A stretch of 64,000 bases of DNA, from NCBI GenBank assembly GCA_041685735.1, contig JAWLFE010000012.1:13572-77571 (forward strand), written 5' to 3'. The translations under genes and the position numbers were made by a program. The notes under the pieces are model-generated. The model was not told where the DNA came from, made no database searches, and was given only the letters and a program-made list of their open reading frames with translations. This stretch comes from CSSed11-175R1 sp041685735. Lineage in GTDB: Bacteria; Actinomycetota; Nitriliruptoria; Nitriliruptorales; Nitriliruptoraceae. This document shows positions 17,249-25,548 of the stretch, in pieces (position 1 is the first letter of the stretch; each line of letters starts with the position of its first letter).

Positions 17249-18031
17249 GTGACCATCCTGGTCGTACCCGCAGACCTCGGCCCCGTCGCGAACGGATGGT
17301 TCACGGGTCGTGATCCCGTGGCCGAGGAAGCCGGGCCCCTCGGGCAACCCGGGAACCTCGCGCACCGCCGTCCACACCTGCCGAGCCGGCTGGCAGCCGA
17401 CCGGGCACGTGTCGCCCGGACGATCGACCAGCCGGCGGACCGCTGGCATCTGATGCGGCAGGTCCACGGTCGTGACGTCGCCGTCGTGGCGTCAGGCTGC
17501 CGGCCGGGGGCGGAGTTGCGCGATGTCGATGCCGCGGTGACGGCGTTGGAGGATCGCCCCCTGGTGGTGCAGGCCGCCGACTGTGTCCCGGTCCTGCTCG
17601 CCGGGCCGCGGACGATCGGGGTGGCACACGCCGGCCGCCGCGGGGTCCACCTCGGCGTCGTCGACGCGGTCGTCTCGACGCTCAGTGACCTCGGTGACCG
17701 ACCCGAGCACCTGCACGTGGCCATCGGCCCCGCGATCGGCGGCTGCTGCTACGAGGTCCCGGCCGACCTACGCGACGAGGTCGGCACGCAGGAACCCACC
17801 GCCGTTGCGACCACGACCTGGGGCACGCCCTCCCTGGACCTGCCCGCCGCGGTGGAGGCACAGCTGCGCCGCGCAGGGGTGCGCGACATCTCACGGATGC
17901 CGACCTGCACCCGCTGTGATCCCCAGGCACGATGGTTCAGCCACCGGGGCGATCCGCGCTCGGGCCGCCAGGTGGGCATCGTCGTGCGCCGGTCGCACGA
18001 CGACCATGGCGCGTCGGAGGTAGCGCGATGA
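17249..18031 (+). CDS. pgeF: Peptidoglycan editing factor / purine nucleoside phosphorylase-like (laccase-domain, YfiH family)
   Basis: The family has been assigned both a peptidoglycan-editing role and purine nucleoside phosphorylase activity. The 260-residue protein contains MRQVHGRDV, the ADCVPVLL block, the VAHAGRRGV block and the GPAIGGCCYEV motif with the Cys/His metal-type residues, and CTRCDPQARWFSHRGDPRSGRQ at the end. Family members often follow ftsZ in actinobacteria. The GTG start is six bases after the ftsZ stop. The stop overlaps the next gene by four bases. Confidence 0.88.
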   Translation: MTILVVPADLGPVANGWFTGRDPVAEEAGPLGQPGNLAHRRPHLPSRLAADRARVARTIDQPADRWHLMRQVHGRDVAVVASGCRPGAELRDVDAAVTALEDRPLVVQAADCVPVLLAGPRTIGVAHAGRRGVHLGVVDAVVSTLSDLGDRPEHLHVAIGPAIGGCCYEVPADLRDEVGTQEPTAVATTTWGTPSLDLPAAVEAQLRRAGVRDISRMPTCTRCDPQARWFSHRGDPRSGRQVGIVVRRSHDDHGASEVAR

Positions 18032-18753
18032 GCGGCCATGGCATCACCGAACGGCTCGTCAGCGTGCACGAACGGATCGAGCGCGCCGCCGACACCGCCG
18101 GTCGTCGGTCGGCCGACATCACCCTGATCGGGGTGACCAAGACCCATCCGCCAGAGCTGGCCCAGGCGGCCGTCGATGCGGGACTCGTGGACCTCGGTGA
18201 GAACCGGGTGCAGGAACTCGTCGCGAAACGCGACCGGGTGACCGGTGCACGCTGGCATCTGATCGGCCAGCTCCAGCGCAACAAGGTGCGCGACATCGTC
18301 GGGAGCCAGATCCTGGTGCACTCGTTGGATCGCCGCCGCCTGGCGGACGCCCTGTCCCGGCGGGCGGTCGATGCCGGCACCGTGCAGCGGGTGCTCGTGC
18401 AGGTCAACGTCGGTGATGATCCGGCGAAGGGCGGGTGCGAGGTCGACGGAACCGTGGACCTGGTCGCCTACGCTCGTGACCTGCCGAACCTCGCCATCGA
18501 AGGGTTGATGACCATCCCGCCCCTGCCGCCGACCGGTGCCGACCCCGTCGAGAGCACGCGCCCCCATTTCGCGACCCTGCGACGACTGCGCGACACCTGT
18601 CGGGAGCGCTACCCGGAGGTCATGCACCTGTCGATGGGGATGTCGGGAGACCTCGAGGCAGCGGTCGCCGAGGGTGCCACCATGGTGCGCGTCGGGACGG
18701 CGTTGTTCGGGACACGAGCGGACGGTCCATGGCGACCGCAGGAGGATGGGTAG
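18028..18753 (+). CDS. YggS/PLPBP family pyridoxal-phosphate homeostasis protein
   Basis: Members bind pyridoxal phosphate without known catalysis and balance PLP and amino acid pools. The 241-residue TIM-barrel protein has Lys38 in IGVTKTHP as the PLP-binding lysine. DLGENRVQELVAK, WHLIGQLQRNK and the phosphate-binding end LSMGMSGDLEAAVAEGATMVRVGTALFG are also present. The ATG overlaps the pgeF stop and has GGAGG eight bases upstream. It ends directly before the sepF ATG. The order ftsZ-pgeF-yggS-sepF is typical of actinobacteria and firmicutes. Confidence 0.94.
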   Translation: MSGHGITERLVSVHERIERAADTAGRRSADITLIGVTKTHPPELAQAAVDAGLVDLGENRVQELVAKRDRVTGARWHLIGQLQRNKVRDIVGSQILVHSLDRRRLADALSRRAVDAGTVQRVLVQVNVGDDPAKGGCEVDGTVDLVAYARDLPNLAIEGLMTIPPLPPTGADPVESTRPHFATLRRLRDTCRERYPEVMHLSMGMSGDLEAAVAEGATMVRVGTALFGTRADGPWRPQEDG

Positions 18754-19311
18754 ATGAGCGGTGGGATCTGGCATCGGACGCTGATCTACCTCGGGCTGAA
18801 GGAGGAGCCCGAGGAGGGCTACGACGACCTTCCCGAGCGGTTCGTCCCCGTGGACGATCCGCACGCCGAGCATGCACCGCAGCGGGCGGTCGACCAGGAG
18901 CCGGAGCGTCGACCGGCACCGGCTTCGTCGCGCCCGACCCCGCTCATCGACGAGCCGGCTCCGGGCAACGTCCGCCCGATCCACGGCGACGTGCGCATGC
19001 GTGCCGTCGGCGGGCCGGCGACCGCCCGCGCGGCCGTCGTGGAGATCCACGTCTTCGACGACGTCGAGGAGATCGGGTCCCGGTACCGCACGGGCCAGCC
19101 GGTCCTCTTCGATACCGCCGGGGCGCCCTCGGAGATCGCACGACGGGTCGTTGACTTCGTCGCGGGACTGACCTACGCGTCGCACGGCCGTCTGACCAAG
19201 GTCGGCCGACGTGCGTTCCTGTTGGTCCCGGACGGCGTGGACCTGCCGGTCGACGAGCGCCAACGGCTCGGGGACCTCGGCTACCGGTTGCCGACCGGGA
19301 GCGACGCGTGA
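18754..19311 (+). CDS. sepF: Cell division protein SepF
   Basis: SepF tethers the FtsZ ring to the membrane in bacteria that lack FtsA. The 185-residue protein starts with an amphipathic helix (IWHRTLIYLGL) suited to membrane binding, then an acidic, Pro-rich linker. The DUF552 core begins near VVEIHVFDDVEEIG and continues through VLFDTAGAPSEIARRVVDFVAGLTYA to KVGRRAFLLVPDGVDL. No FtsA gene is seen in the cluster, which fits. The start follows the previous stop with no gap. Confidence 0.93.
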   Translation: MSGGIWHRTLIYLGLKEEPEEGYDDLPERFVPVDDPHAEHAPQRAVDQEPERRPAPASSRPTPLIDEPAPGNVRPIHGDVRMRAVGGPATARAAVVEIHVFDDVEEIGSRYRTGQPVLFDTAGAPSEIARRVVDFVAGLTYASHGRLTKVGRRAFLLVPDGVDLPVDERQRLGDLGYRLPTGSDA

Positions 19312-19568
19312 CCGGGATCGGTCAGGTTCTGTGCTTCGGGCTCACCCTGGCCCAGATCGTGCTGCTGCTCCACGTGATCTTCTCGTGGGTGCCGCGACCC
19401 CCGGAACCGTTGATGCCGTTCGTGGTGGGGGTCCGGCGTCTGGTCGAACCGGTCGCCGCGCCCATCCGCAAGGCCCTGCCGCCGCTGCGCCTGGGTGGCA
19501 TCGGGCTGGACCTCTCGATCCTGGTGCTGTTCTTCGGCATCATCATCCTCCAACGCATCGTGTGCTGA
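19308..19568 (+). CDS. YggT family membrane protein
   Basis: This 86-residue protein has two hydrophobic spans (about 5-28 and 64-84). Between them is the family block VPRPPEPLMPFVVGVRRLVEPVAAPIRK, with the conserved R-x-x-x-P-x-x-x-P pattern. YggT proteins are of uncertain function, linked to osmotic shock tolerance and to division clusters. The GTG overlaps the sepF stop by four bases. Length and order (sepF-yggT-divIVA) fit well. Confidence 0.88.
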   Translation: MTGIGQVLCFGLTLAQIVLLLHVIFSWVPRPPEPLMPFVVGVRRLVEPVAAPIRKALPPLRLGGIGLDLSILVLFFGIIILQRIVC

Positions 19569-19591
19569 CACGTTCGGAGCGCCGCCACCGG

Positions 19592-19597
19592 TAAGGT
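19592..19597 (+). promoter_or_regulatory. Possible -10 element before divIVA
   Basis: TAAGGT lies in the 111-base gap between yggT and divIVA and is placed for a short leader. No good -35 is seen at 16-18 bases upstream, so this is tentative. Confidence 0.25.
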
Positions 19598-19679
19598 CCC
19601 TGGTGCCGGCCCAGACCCTGCGCGGGGACCGCCGTCGGTGGGCACCGATGCTGCAGTCGCAGGAGGATCAGGAAGCTCG

Positions 19680-20525
19680 ATGTCACTCAGCCCTCAGGAC
19701 ATCGTCGAAGTGGACCTTCGACAGGCCATGCGCGGCTACGCCGTCGCCGACGTCGATGATCTGCTCCGGCGGGTCGCCGAGACGCTCCAGGCCAGGGACG
19801 ACGAACTCACCGAACTGCGATCGCGGCTCGAGACGGCCGAGGCGAAGCTCGCCGATGCCGAGTCGTCCCAGCGCTCGATCCAGCAGGCCCTGGTGACCGC
19901 CCACGCCGCCGCGGAGGAGACCATCCGCAAGGCGCAGGAGGAGGCCGAGGAACTCCGGCAGGGGGCTCGCCGCGACCTCGAGGTCGATGCGGACCAGGCA
20001 CGCCGTGAGGTCGATCGGATCGTCGAGGAGGGGCGCGCCGCACAGCAGCGGCAGCGCGAGGAGTTCGAGACGGCGCGGGAGCGCCTGCAGGCGGCCTACG
20101 ACGAGCAGCGCGCAGAGCTCGGGGAGCGCCTCGACGCCCTGCGGGAGCGGCTGGTGGTCTGCGAGGGGTTCCTCCGCAGCCACATCGAGGAACAGGAGCA
20201 GGCGCTCGAGCGGATCATCGAGCGGATCGACGAGGCCGACGATCCGGATCCGACGGCGGATGACGACCTGCCCCCGGACGATCCGGACCCCGACGGCCTG
20301 GATCCCGACGACCTGGATCCCGACGATGCAGACCCGGACGACCCCGACGACCCGGACGACCCGGACACCGATGAGCTGCCACGGGTCGACGTCGACGCGA
20401 CCCTCGCCGGCAGCTCACATGCCCAGGCCGATCAGGACGACCCGCTGGATGACGCCGCCGACGATGGTCCGGAGGCTGATGCCGACGACGACGGTCAGGA
20501 TCCGGGCCGGTCCGCGGCGCGCTGA
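19680..20525 (+). CDS. DivIVA-domain pole/septum organising protein
   Basis: DivIVA (Wag31) marks poles and directs cell-wall growth. The 281-residue product begins MSLSPQDIVEVDLRQAMRGY, the membrane-binding DivIVA head, followed by VADVDDLLRRVAETL. A long coiled coil runs from about 35 to 185, rich in Glu, Arg, Gln and Ala. The last 90 residues are nearly all Asp, Pro and Gly with repeated DPDD units, an unusual tail. The ATG at 19680 was chosen over an in-frame GTG at 19638 because it starts the conserved head; AGGAGG lies 13 bases upstream and a weaker GGA is closer. Its end overlaps the convergent neighbour by 31 bases. Confidence 0.87.
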   Translation: MSLSPQDIVEVDLRQAMRGYAVADVDDLLRRVAETLQARDDELTELRSRLETAEAKLADAESSQRSIQQALVTAHAAAEETIRKAQEEAEELRQGARRDLEVDADQARREVDRIVEEGRAAQQRQREEFETARERLQAAYDEQRAELGERLDALRERLVVCEGFLRSHIEEQEQALERIIERIDEADDPDPTADDDLPPDDPDPDGLDPDDLDPDDADPDDPDDPDDPDTDELPRVDVDATLAGSSHAQADQDDPLDDAADDGPEADADDDGQDPGRSAAR

Positions 20526-21103
20526 TCCTGCCACTGCCGGGCGCCGGCCCGCGCCGCCCGTTCCAGCGGATTGTCTCGATAGCCGTACCGGGCACCGAGC
20601 AGGACGTAGAGCGGGAACAACAGGGGTCCGAACCGTTCCGCCTGGCGGGCGTGGACCGCCTCGTGGGCCAGGAGGACGCCGGAGGGGGAGGGCTGCGTCG
20701 CGATGACGATCTGCCCGACGGTGTTGGCGTGCGCGCCGACACTGCGCAGGGCGAGGCGTGAGGGCCCGCCGGCTCCGCGGACCACGAAGCAGTGCAGGTC
20801 GGGTTCCCAGGTGGGGGAGCGACCGGAGAGCGCGGCCAGTCCGAGCCCGACGACGGTCAGGGGACCCGCCCAGGCGCTCGTCACGTAGCGCCCCAACGGG
20901 GTGCGTGGTGGTGGGGGTACCCAGGCACTGAGTCGTCGCGCGACCGGACCGTAGGCGACCCGCGGGGCCACATCCGCGGATGCGGACGCCGGTGGGAGCT
21001 CGCCCCGACGGGTCGCGGCGGCCTCGCGTCGCTGTCGCACGGCCCCGATGCCACCGGCGATGAGCGTGCCGACCACCAGCGCGCGCCACAGTGCGGCCAT
21101 CAT
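20495..21103 (-). CDS. Putative membrane-associated HExxH metallopeptidase-like protein
   Basis: I do not recognise a named family. The 202-residue protein has an N-terminal hydrophobic helix (3-20), a basic stretch, a second hydrophobic segment around 78-92, and the sequence AHEAVHARQAERFGP with His147-Glu148-x-x-His151, a zinc-peptidase motif. Downstream NPLE (178-181) could give the third ligand, as in other HExxH families that use a later Glu. It starts at tandem ATGs overlapping the ileS stop, so it is probably translated with ileS. Its 3' end overlaps divIVA by 31 bases. Peptidase activity is inferred from the motif alone. Confidence 0.6.
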   Translation of the reverse strand: MMAALWRALVVGTLIAGGIGAVRQRREAAATRRGELPPASASADVAPRVAYGPVARRLSAWVPPPPRTPLGRYVTSAWAGPLTVVGLGLAALSGRSPTWEPDLHCFVVRGAGGPSRLALRSVGAHANTVGQIVIATQPSPSGVLLAHEAVHARQAERFGPLLFPLYVLLGARYGYRDNPLERAARAGARQWQDQRAADRPGS

Positions 21104-24100
21104 GACCGCAACGCCACCTGCGCCGCACCGACGTCACCGAGGTCGATGGGGGTGCCGTCCGCCACCGGGGCACGGTGGATCGCCGTGGCCAGGACCTCGC
21201 CGGCGAGGGTGTCGTAGTGTCCGGCGCTCGCCAGTTCCTCGTCGAGCGTGGCGGGGGTGACCGCCAGCACGACCTCGATCCGGTCGGTCAGTTCCAGCCC
21301 CGCTGCCTTGCGCTGGTCGTTGATCGCCCGCGCGAGTTCGCGGGCGACACCCTCGACCTGCAGGTCGCGGGTCAGTTCCGTATCCAGCGCGAACGAGGTG
21401 CTGCCTTCGCTGGCGATGGCCCAGCCGGTCTGCGGGGTCTCCACCACCTCGACCATGTCGGGGGTGATCGTGACCTCGTCACCGTCGACCGTCAGGGTCG
21501 CGTACCCGCCGTCGAGGTCGACGGCGATGCGTGCCGCCTCCGTCGGATCGCAGGCGGAGATCGCGGACGCCACCACCGGTGCCTGTTTCTGGAACACCGG
21601 TCCGAGCGCGCGGAAGTTGGGCTTGAGTGCACGCTCCACCAGGTCACCGGTGCCATCGGAGAGCTCGACGGCCTTGACGTTCAACTCCTGCGCGATGTCG
21701 GGGAGCAGGCTCTGCAACCCCGCCCGCTCCGCGACCGGGACCGTCACCAGGGCCCGCGCCAGGGGCTGGCGGACCCGCACGGCGCTGTCGTTGCGTGCCT
21801 GCCGGCCGAGTTCCACGACGCGTCGTGCCGTGGTCATGGCCGCACGGAGCGGTTCGTCGCGCCAGGTGTCCGGTGCCTCCGGGAACGTCGTGAGGTGGAC
21901 CGAGACCGGCGCACCGGTGTCCTGGGAGACCTGCAGGTCCTGCCACAACCGCTCGGCGAGGAACGGCGTCAACGGCGCCAGGAGCTGGGCCACCGTCGTC
22001 AGGCACGTGTGCAGCGTGTGGTACGCGGCACGCTTGTCCTCGGGCGCCTCGGCGGCCGCCTTCCAGAACCGCCGCCGGTTGCGGCGCACGTACCAGTTGG
22101 ACAGGTCGTCGGCGAACCGCTCGAGGCGCGTGGTCGCGGTCGAGACGTCGTAGGTGTCGAGCGCGGTGTCGACGGTGTCGACCAGCGCGGCGAGTTCAGC
22201 GAGGATCCAGCGATCCGACGCGGGCCGGTCGGCGACGGCGGGGGCGGGCGCGGCCACGTCGAAGCCATCGATCGCGGCGTAGGTGGTGAAGAACACGTGG
22301 GTGTTCCACAGGGTCAGCAGGAAGCGTCGAACGACGTCATCCAACAGGTGGTGGCTGACCCGACGGGAGACCCAGGGGTTGCCCTCGGCGAACATCAGCC
22401 ACCGCAGGGCATCGGCACCGTGGCTCTCGATCAGCTCCCACGGGTCCAGCACGTTGCCGGCCGACTTGGACATCTTGCGCCCGTCCTCGTCGACGATGTG
22501 CCCCAGGCAGAGGCACGTACGGTACGAGCTGTCCCCGAACAGCAGGGTCGATTCCGCCAGCAGGGTGTAGAACCAGCCGCGGGTCTGGTCGATGGCCTCG
22601 CAGATGTAGTCCGCCGGATAGTGGCGGGCGAACTCCTCCTGGCCCTGGTGGGGATAGCCCCACTGCGCGTAGGGCATCCCGCCGGAATCGAACCACGCGT
22701 CGGCGACGTGCGGCACGCGTTCGGTCGTTCCACCACATGCCGGGCACGGGAAGCTGATGGCGTCCACGTAGGGCCGGTGCGGATCGAGCTCCGACTGGTC
22801 CTCGCCGGTCAGGGTGGACAGCTCCGCGCGGGAACCCACCACCTCGACGTGGTCGCAGTCCTGACACCGCCAGAACGGCAGCGGCGTCCCCCAGTACCGG
22901 TCACGCGACAACGCCCAGTCGACGTTGTTCTCCAGCCAGTTGCCGAACCGACCGTCGCGGATGTGCTCGGGGTGCCAGTCGATCGTGGCGTTGTTGGCCA
23001 GGAGTTCGTCGCGGCGGGCGGTCGTGCGGATGTACCACGACGGCTTGGCCCAGTAGATCAGTGGTCGCTTGCAGCGCCAGCAGAACGGGTAGGTGTGGCT
23101 GTAGGTCCGGGCCGCGATGAGCAGGCCCCGTTCCTGCAGATCGCGCGAGATCCCCGGATCCGCGTCCTTGACGAAGTCGCCCCGCCACGGACCGACGGTG
23201 AAACGGCCCTCCGCATCGACCGGGTTGACGATCGGCAGGCCCTCGCGGCGTCCGATCATCATGTCGTCCGCGCCGAAGGCCGGCGCCATGTGCACGATCC
23301 CTGATCCGTCGGTCGTGGTGACGAAGTCGGCGGTGACGATCCGGTGCGGGTCGCTGTCGTCGTCGGGCATCGCGACGAAGTTGAACGGCGGGGAGTAGTG
23401 CTGCCCGACGAGTTCGTCGACCGCGACCTCGCGGACCACCCGAGCATCCTCACCGAGCACCTCGGCACGCAGGTCGGCCGCGATGACCAGCGCCTCGTCG
23501 TCCATCCCGAACGCCGAGGTGCGTACCAGTTCGTAGGTGATGTCCGTCCCGACCGCGCAGGCGGTGTTCGATGGCAGGGTCCAGGGCGTGGTCGTCCACA
23601 CCACGAGCGCCGCGTGGTCGTCGGCCAACGGGCCGTCGGTCAGGGGGAAGCGCACGTAGACCGACGGGTCCTCGATCGTCTGGTAGCCCTGCGCGACCTC
23701 GGCGTCGGACAGGCCCGTGCCGCAGCGACCGCAGTAGGGGGTGACGCGGAAGTCCTCGAAGATCAGGTCCCGGTCCCAGAGCTGCTTGAGGCCCCACCAC
23801 AGGCTGTCGACGTACGCCGCGTCCATCGTCCGGTAGGCGTCGTCGTTGTCGATCCAGAACCCGATCCTGTCCGACAGGTCCTCGAAGGCCCCGACGTAGC
23901 GCAGCACCGAACCGCGGCACTGCTCGTTGAACGCCTCGATGCCGTAGGCCTCGATGTCCGCCTTCGAGTCCAACCCGAGTTCCTTCTCGACCTCGAGTTC
24001 GACGGGCAGCCCGTGGCAGTCCCAGCCGGCCTTGCGACGGACCGACATCCCCTTCATCGTCCGGTAGCGGGGGAAGACGTCCTTGAAGACCCGCGCCTCG

Positions 24101-24357
24101 ACGTGGTGGGTCCCCGGGCGACCGTTGGCCGTCGGCGGTCCCTCGTAGAACGTCCACACGGGCGCGTCGGCGCGCTGCCGGACACTCTCCCGGAACACGT
24201 CGTGGTCCTGCCACAGGGCGAGGGCCTGATGCTCCATGGCGGGCAGATCGGGGCGCGGCGGGACCTTCGGCCACGCCACCCCGGTGGGGGCGGCCGCGGC
24301 AGGTCCGGGGGCGGGGCGGGTCGGTTCAGTCACGGTGCTGCTCGTCGGTCGGGCCAT
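21100..24357 (-). CDS. ileS: Isoleucyl-tRNA synthetase, IleS2 (eukaryote-like) type
   Basis: IleRS charges tRNA-Ile and edits valine. The 1085-residue class I synthetase has PGTHH (81-85) where most enzymes have the HIGH motif, a form seen in the IleS2 group, which includes mupirocin-tolerant enzymes. KMSKS is at 628-632. The editing domain contains WTTTPWTLPSNTA and the GSGIVHMAPAFGADD block. CxxC pairs are at CGRC, CWRC and CQDC/CPAC. The N-terminal 35 residues before PRPDLPAMEHQAL are Ala/Pro-rich, so the true start could lie slightly downstream. A T-box leader precedes it, and the following HExxH gene is coupled to its stop. Confidence 0.96.
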   Translation of the reverse strand: MARPTSSTVTEPTRPAPGPAAAAPTGVAWPKVPPRPDLPAMEHQALALWQDHDVFRESVRQRADAPVWTFYEGPPTANGRPGTHHVEARVFKDVFPRYRTMKGMSVRRKAGWDCHGLPVELEVEKELGLDSKADIEAYGIEAFNEQCRGSVLRYVGAFEDLSDRIGFWIDNDDAYRTMDAAYVDSLWWGLKQLWDRDLIFEDFRVTPYCGRCGTGLSDAEVAQGYQTIEDPSVYVRFPLTDGPLADDHAALVVWTTTPWTLPSNTACAVGTDITYELVRTSAFGMDDEALVIAADLRAEVLGEDARVVREVAVDELVGQHYSPPFNFVAMPDDDSDPHRIVTADFVTTTDGSGIVHMAPAFGADDMMIGRREGLPIVNPVDAEGRFTVGPWRGDFVKDADPGISRDLQERGLLIAARTYSHTYPFCWRCKRPLIYWAKPSWYIRTTARRDELLANNATIDWHPEHIRDGRFGNWLENNVDWALSRDRYWGTPLPFWRCQDCDHVEVVGSRAELSTLTGEDQSELDPHRPYVDAISFPCPACGGTTERVPHVADAWFDSGGMPYAQWGYPHQGQEEFARHYPADYICEAIDQTRGWFYTLLAESTLLFGDSSYRTCLCLGHIVDEDGRKMSKSAGNVLDPWELIESHGADALRWLMFAEGNPWVSRRVSHHLLDDVVRRFLLTLWNTHVFFTTYAAIDGFDVAAPAPAVADRPASDRWILAELAALVDTVDTALDTYDVSTATTRLERFADDLSNWYVRRNRRRFWKAAAEAPEDKRAAYHTLHTCLTTVAQLLAPLTPFLAERLWQDLQVSQDTGAPVSVHLTTFPEAPDTWRDEPLRAAMTTARRVVELGRQARNDSAVRVRQPLARALVTVPVAERAGLQSLLPDIAQELNVKAVELSDGTGDLVERALKPNFRALGPVFQKQAPVVASAISACDPTEAARIAVDLDGGYATLTVDGDEVTITPDMVEVVETPQTGWAIASEGSTSFALDTELTRDLQVEGVARELARAINDQRKAAGLELTDRIEVVLAVTPATLDEELASAGHYDTLAGEVLATAIHRAPVADGTPIDLGDVGAAQVALRS

Positions 24358-24400
24358 CCCGCGGGCCAGGCCACGGGACAGAGGTCAACTGCGGGATCCC

Positions 24401-24710
24401 GAGGGACGACGCGTCGTCGCTGCACGCACCGCGGTACCACCCTCGTTGGTCACCGATCGTGACCCACTCGCTTGGCCTGCCGACCGGGTCGCCCCGGGCG
24501 TCCCACGTGTCGTGTGGGCCACGTCCGCACCTACGTGCCGACCCGTTCCCACCTCGAGGTGCGACCTACGGACCCGAGGTCGGGGGGAGTCGGTCTCAGC
24601 GCGGCCGCTGGTGAGGCGATGACGCGTGGACCCCACCACCGGCTTCCACCGACCCGGCTCGCTCGTCGTGGGGCGCTCCTCGCGCCGTGTCCTCGTCATC
24701 GCGTTGCTGA
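24401..24710 (-). promoter_or_regulatory. T-box riboswitch controlling ileS
   Basis: The reverse strand contains AACGAGGGTGGTACCGCGGT (24447-24428), which holds the near-universal T-box sequence that pairs with the uncharged tRNA acceptor end. About 180-250 bases upstream, GCGATGACG (24702-24694) pairs perfectly with CGTCATCGC (24624-24616) to close a stem I. An ATC, the expected Ile specifier, occurs in the 3' strand at 24620-24618, but I cannot place the specifier loop with certainty. Downstream, GACGACGCGTCGTC (24418-24405) leads into CGTCGTCCCTC, which can pair with the GAGGGTGG of the T-box. No U-tract follows, so control is more likely at translation, as known for actinobacterial ileS T-boxes. 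Confidence 0.88.
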
Positions 24711-24718
24711 CAGGGGAG

Positions 24719-24724
24719 AGTCTA
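24719..24724 (-). promoter_or_regulatory. Probable -10 of the ileS T-box transcript
   Basis: TAGACT on the reverse strand lies about 17 bases before the first strand of stem I, so transcription would begin almost at the riboswitch, as in short actinobacterial ileS leaders. No good -35 is visible in the GC-rich sequence upstream. Confidence 0.35.
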
Positions 24725-24849
24725 CGCGGCCGGCGGCCTCCCTTCGCGCGCTCGTCATCGAGGTGTTACAGAGCCGATACGTGACCTACGTAGCGTCGTC
24801 CTTGCAGCATCCACCACGAGTAGCTCCCACCACGACCCGGAGGCTCCCG

Positions 24850-25056
24850 ATGGACCACCTGCTCCAGCGGCTGCTACGTCAGGCGCATCTGTTCGATGAC
24901 CCGGCGGCCTACGAGGCCGGGGTGCTGGACGCGATCGAGGCGGTCCGGGCCCGCGACGCCGCGCTCGCCGCCGACGCGGTCGCCGCCAGCATGCGCCAGC
25001 ACCCCGCGTCGGGTGTCCATCGTGACCTGCGTCCGGTCGAAGGATCGGTCGCCTGA
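24850..25056 (+). CDS. Unknown 68-aa helical protein
   Basis: I do not recognise this protein. It is short, helical and acidic, beginning MDHLLQRLLRQAHLF, with a central VLDAIEAVRARDAALAADAV segment and an MRQHP turn. That segment looks like the final helices of the FCD domain of GntR-type regulators, where A-I-x-x-x-D-x-x-x-A-x-x-x-M-x-x-H is common, but no DNA-binding part is present. The ATG has GGAGG six bases upstream, and codon choice is like the neighbours. It lies alone between the divergent ileS leader and the DksA-type gene. It may be a real small gene or a relic; the ribosome site favours the former. Confidence 0.5.
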   Translation: MDHLLQRLLRQAHLFDDPAAYEAGVLDAIEAVRARDAALAADAVAASMRQHPASGVHRDLRPVEGSVA

Positions 25057-25170
25057 CGGCCGCGCGGGCGGACCACAACCTCCACCAGCAGGTGACCGGA
25101 CCGACGAGTGGTCGCCCGTCTCGGCGGCGAGGTGGTGGGTCGCGCCCCGTGGGTGCTACCTTCCGCGACC

Positions 25171-25548
25171 ATGGCTGCCAAGAAAGCACCGACGAAGACC
25201 CAGCTGCGCAAGATCCGCGCCGAGCTGCTGGAGGAACGTGACCAGTTGCTGGCCCAGGTCAAGGGGCTGGATGTCGAAGCGGATGTCAAGTACTGGCGTG
25301 ACGGGGGTTTCGACGACGACCCCGCCGACAGCGGATCGGCCAGCTTCGAGCGTGAGACCGCGCAGTCCCTGTCGAAGCACGCACGCGGGCTGTTGACCCA
25401 GATCGATGACGCCGTCCGGCGCATCGACAACGGCACCTATGGCGTCTGCGAACGGTGCGGGAACCGGATCGACGCCGACCGGCTGGAGGCGTTGCCCTAC
25501 GCCCGGTTGTGCCTCGACTGCAAGCGTCACGATGAGACGGGACGCTGA
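25171..25548 (+). CDS. DksA/TraR family C4 zinc-finger protein
   Basis: The 125-residue protein has a basic N-terminus (AAKKAPTKTQLRKIRAELL), a long helical hairpin, and a C-terminal zinc finger CERCGNRID...LCLDCKR with two CxxC pairs. Family members bind the RNA polymerase secondary channel or act as unknown small regulators. Related genes often lie before lspA in actinobacteria. The acidic tip typical of DksA, with two Asp residues between the helices, is replaced by YWRDGGFDDDPADSGS. No strong ribosome site precedes the ATG, and GCTACCTT 10-17 bases upstream hints at a leaderless start. It overlaps lspA by 17 bases. Confidence 0.85.
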   Translation: MAAKKAPTKTQLRKIRAELLEERDQLLAQVKGLDVEADVKYWRDGGFDDDPADSGSASFERETAQSLSKHARGLLTQIDDAVRRIDNGTYGVCERCGNRIDADRLEALPYARLCLDCKRHDETGR

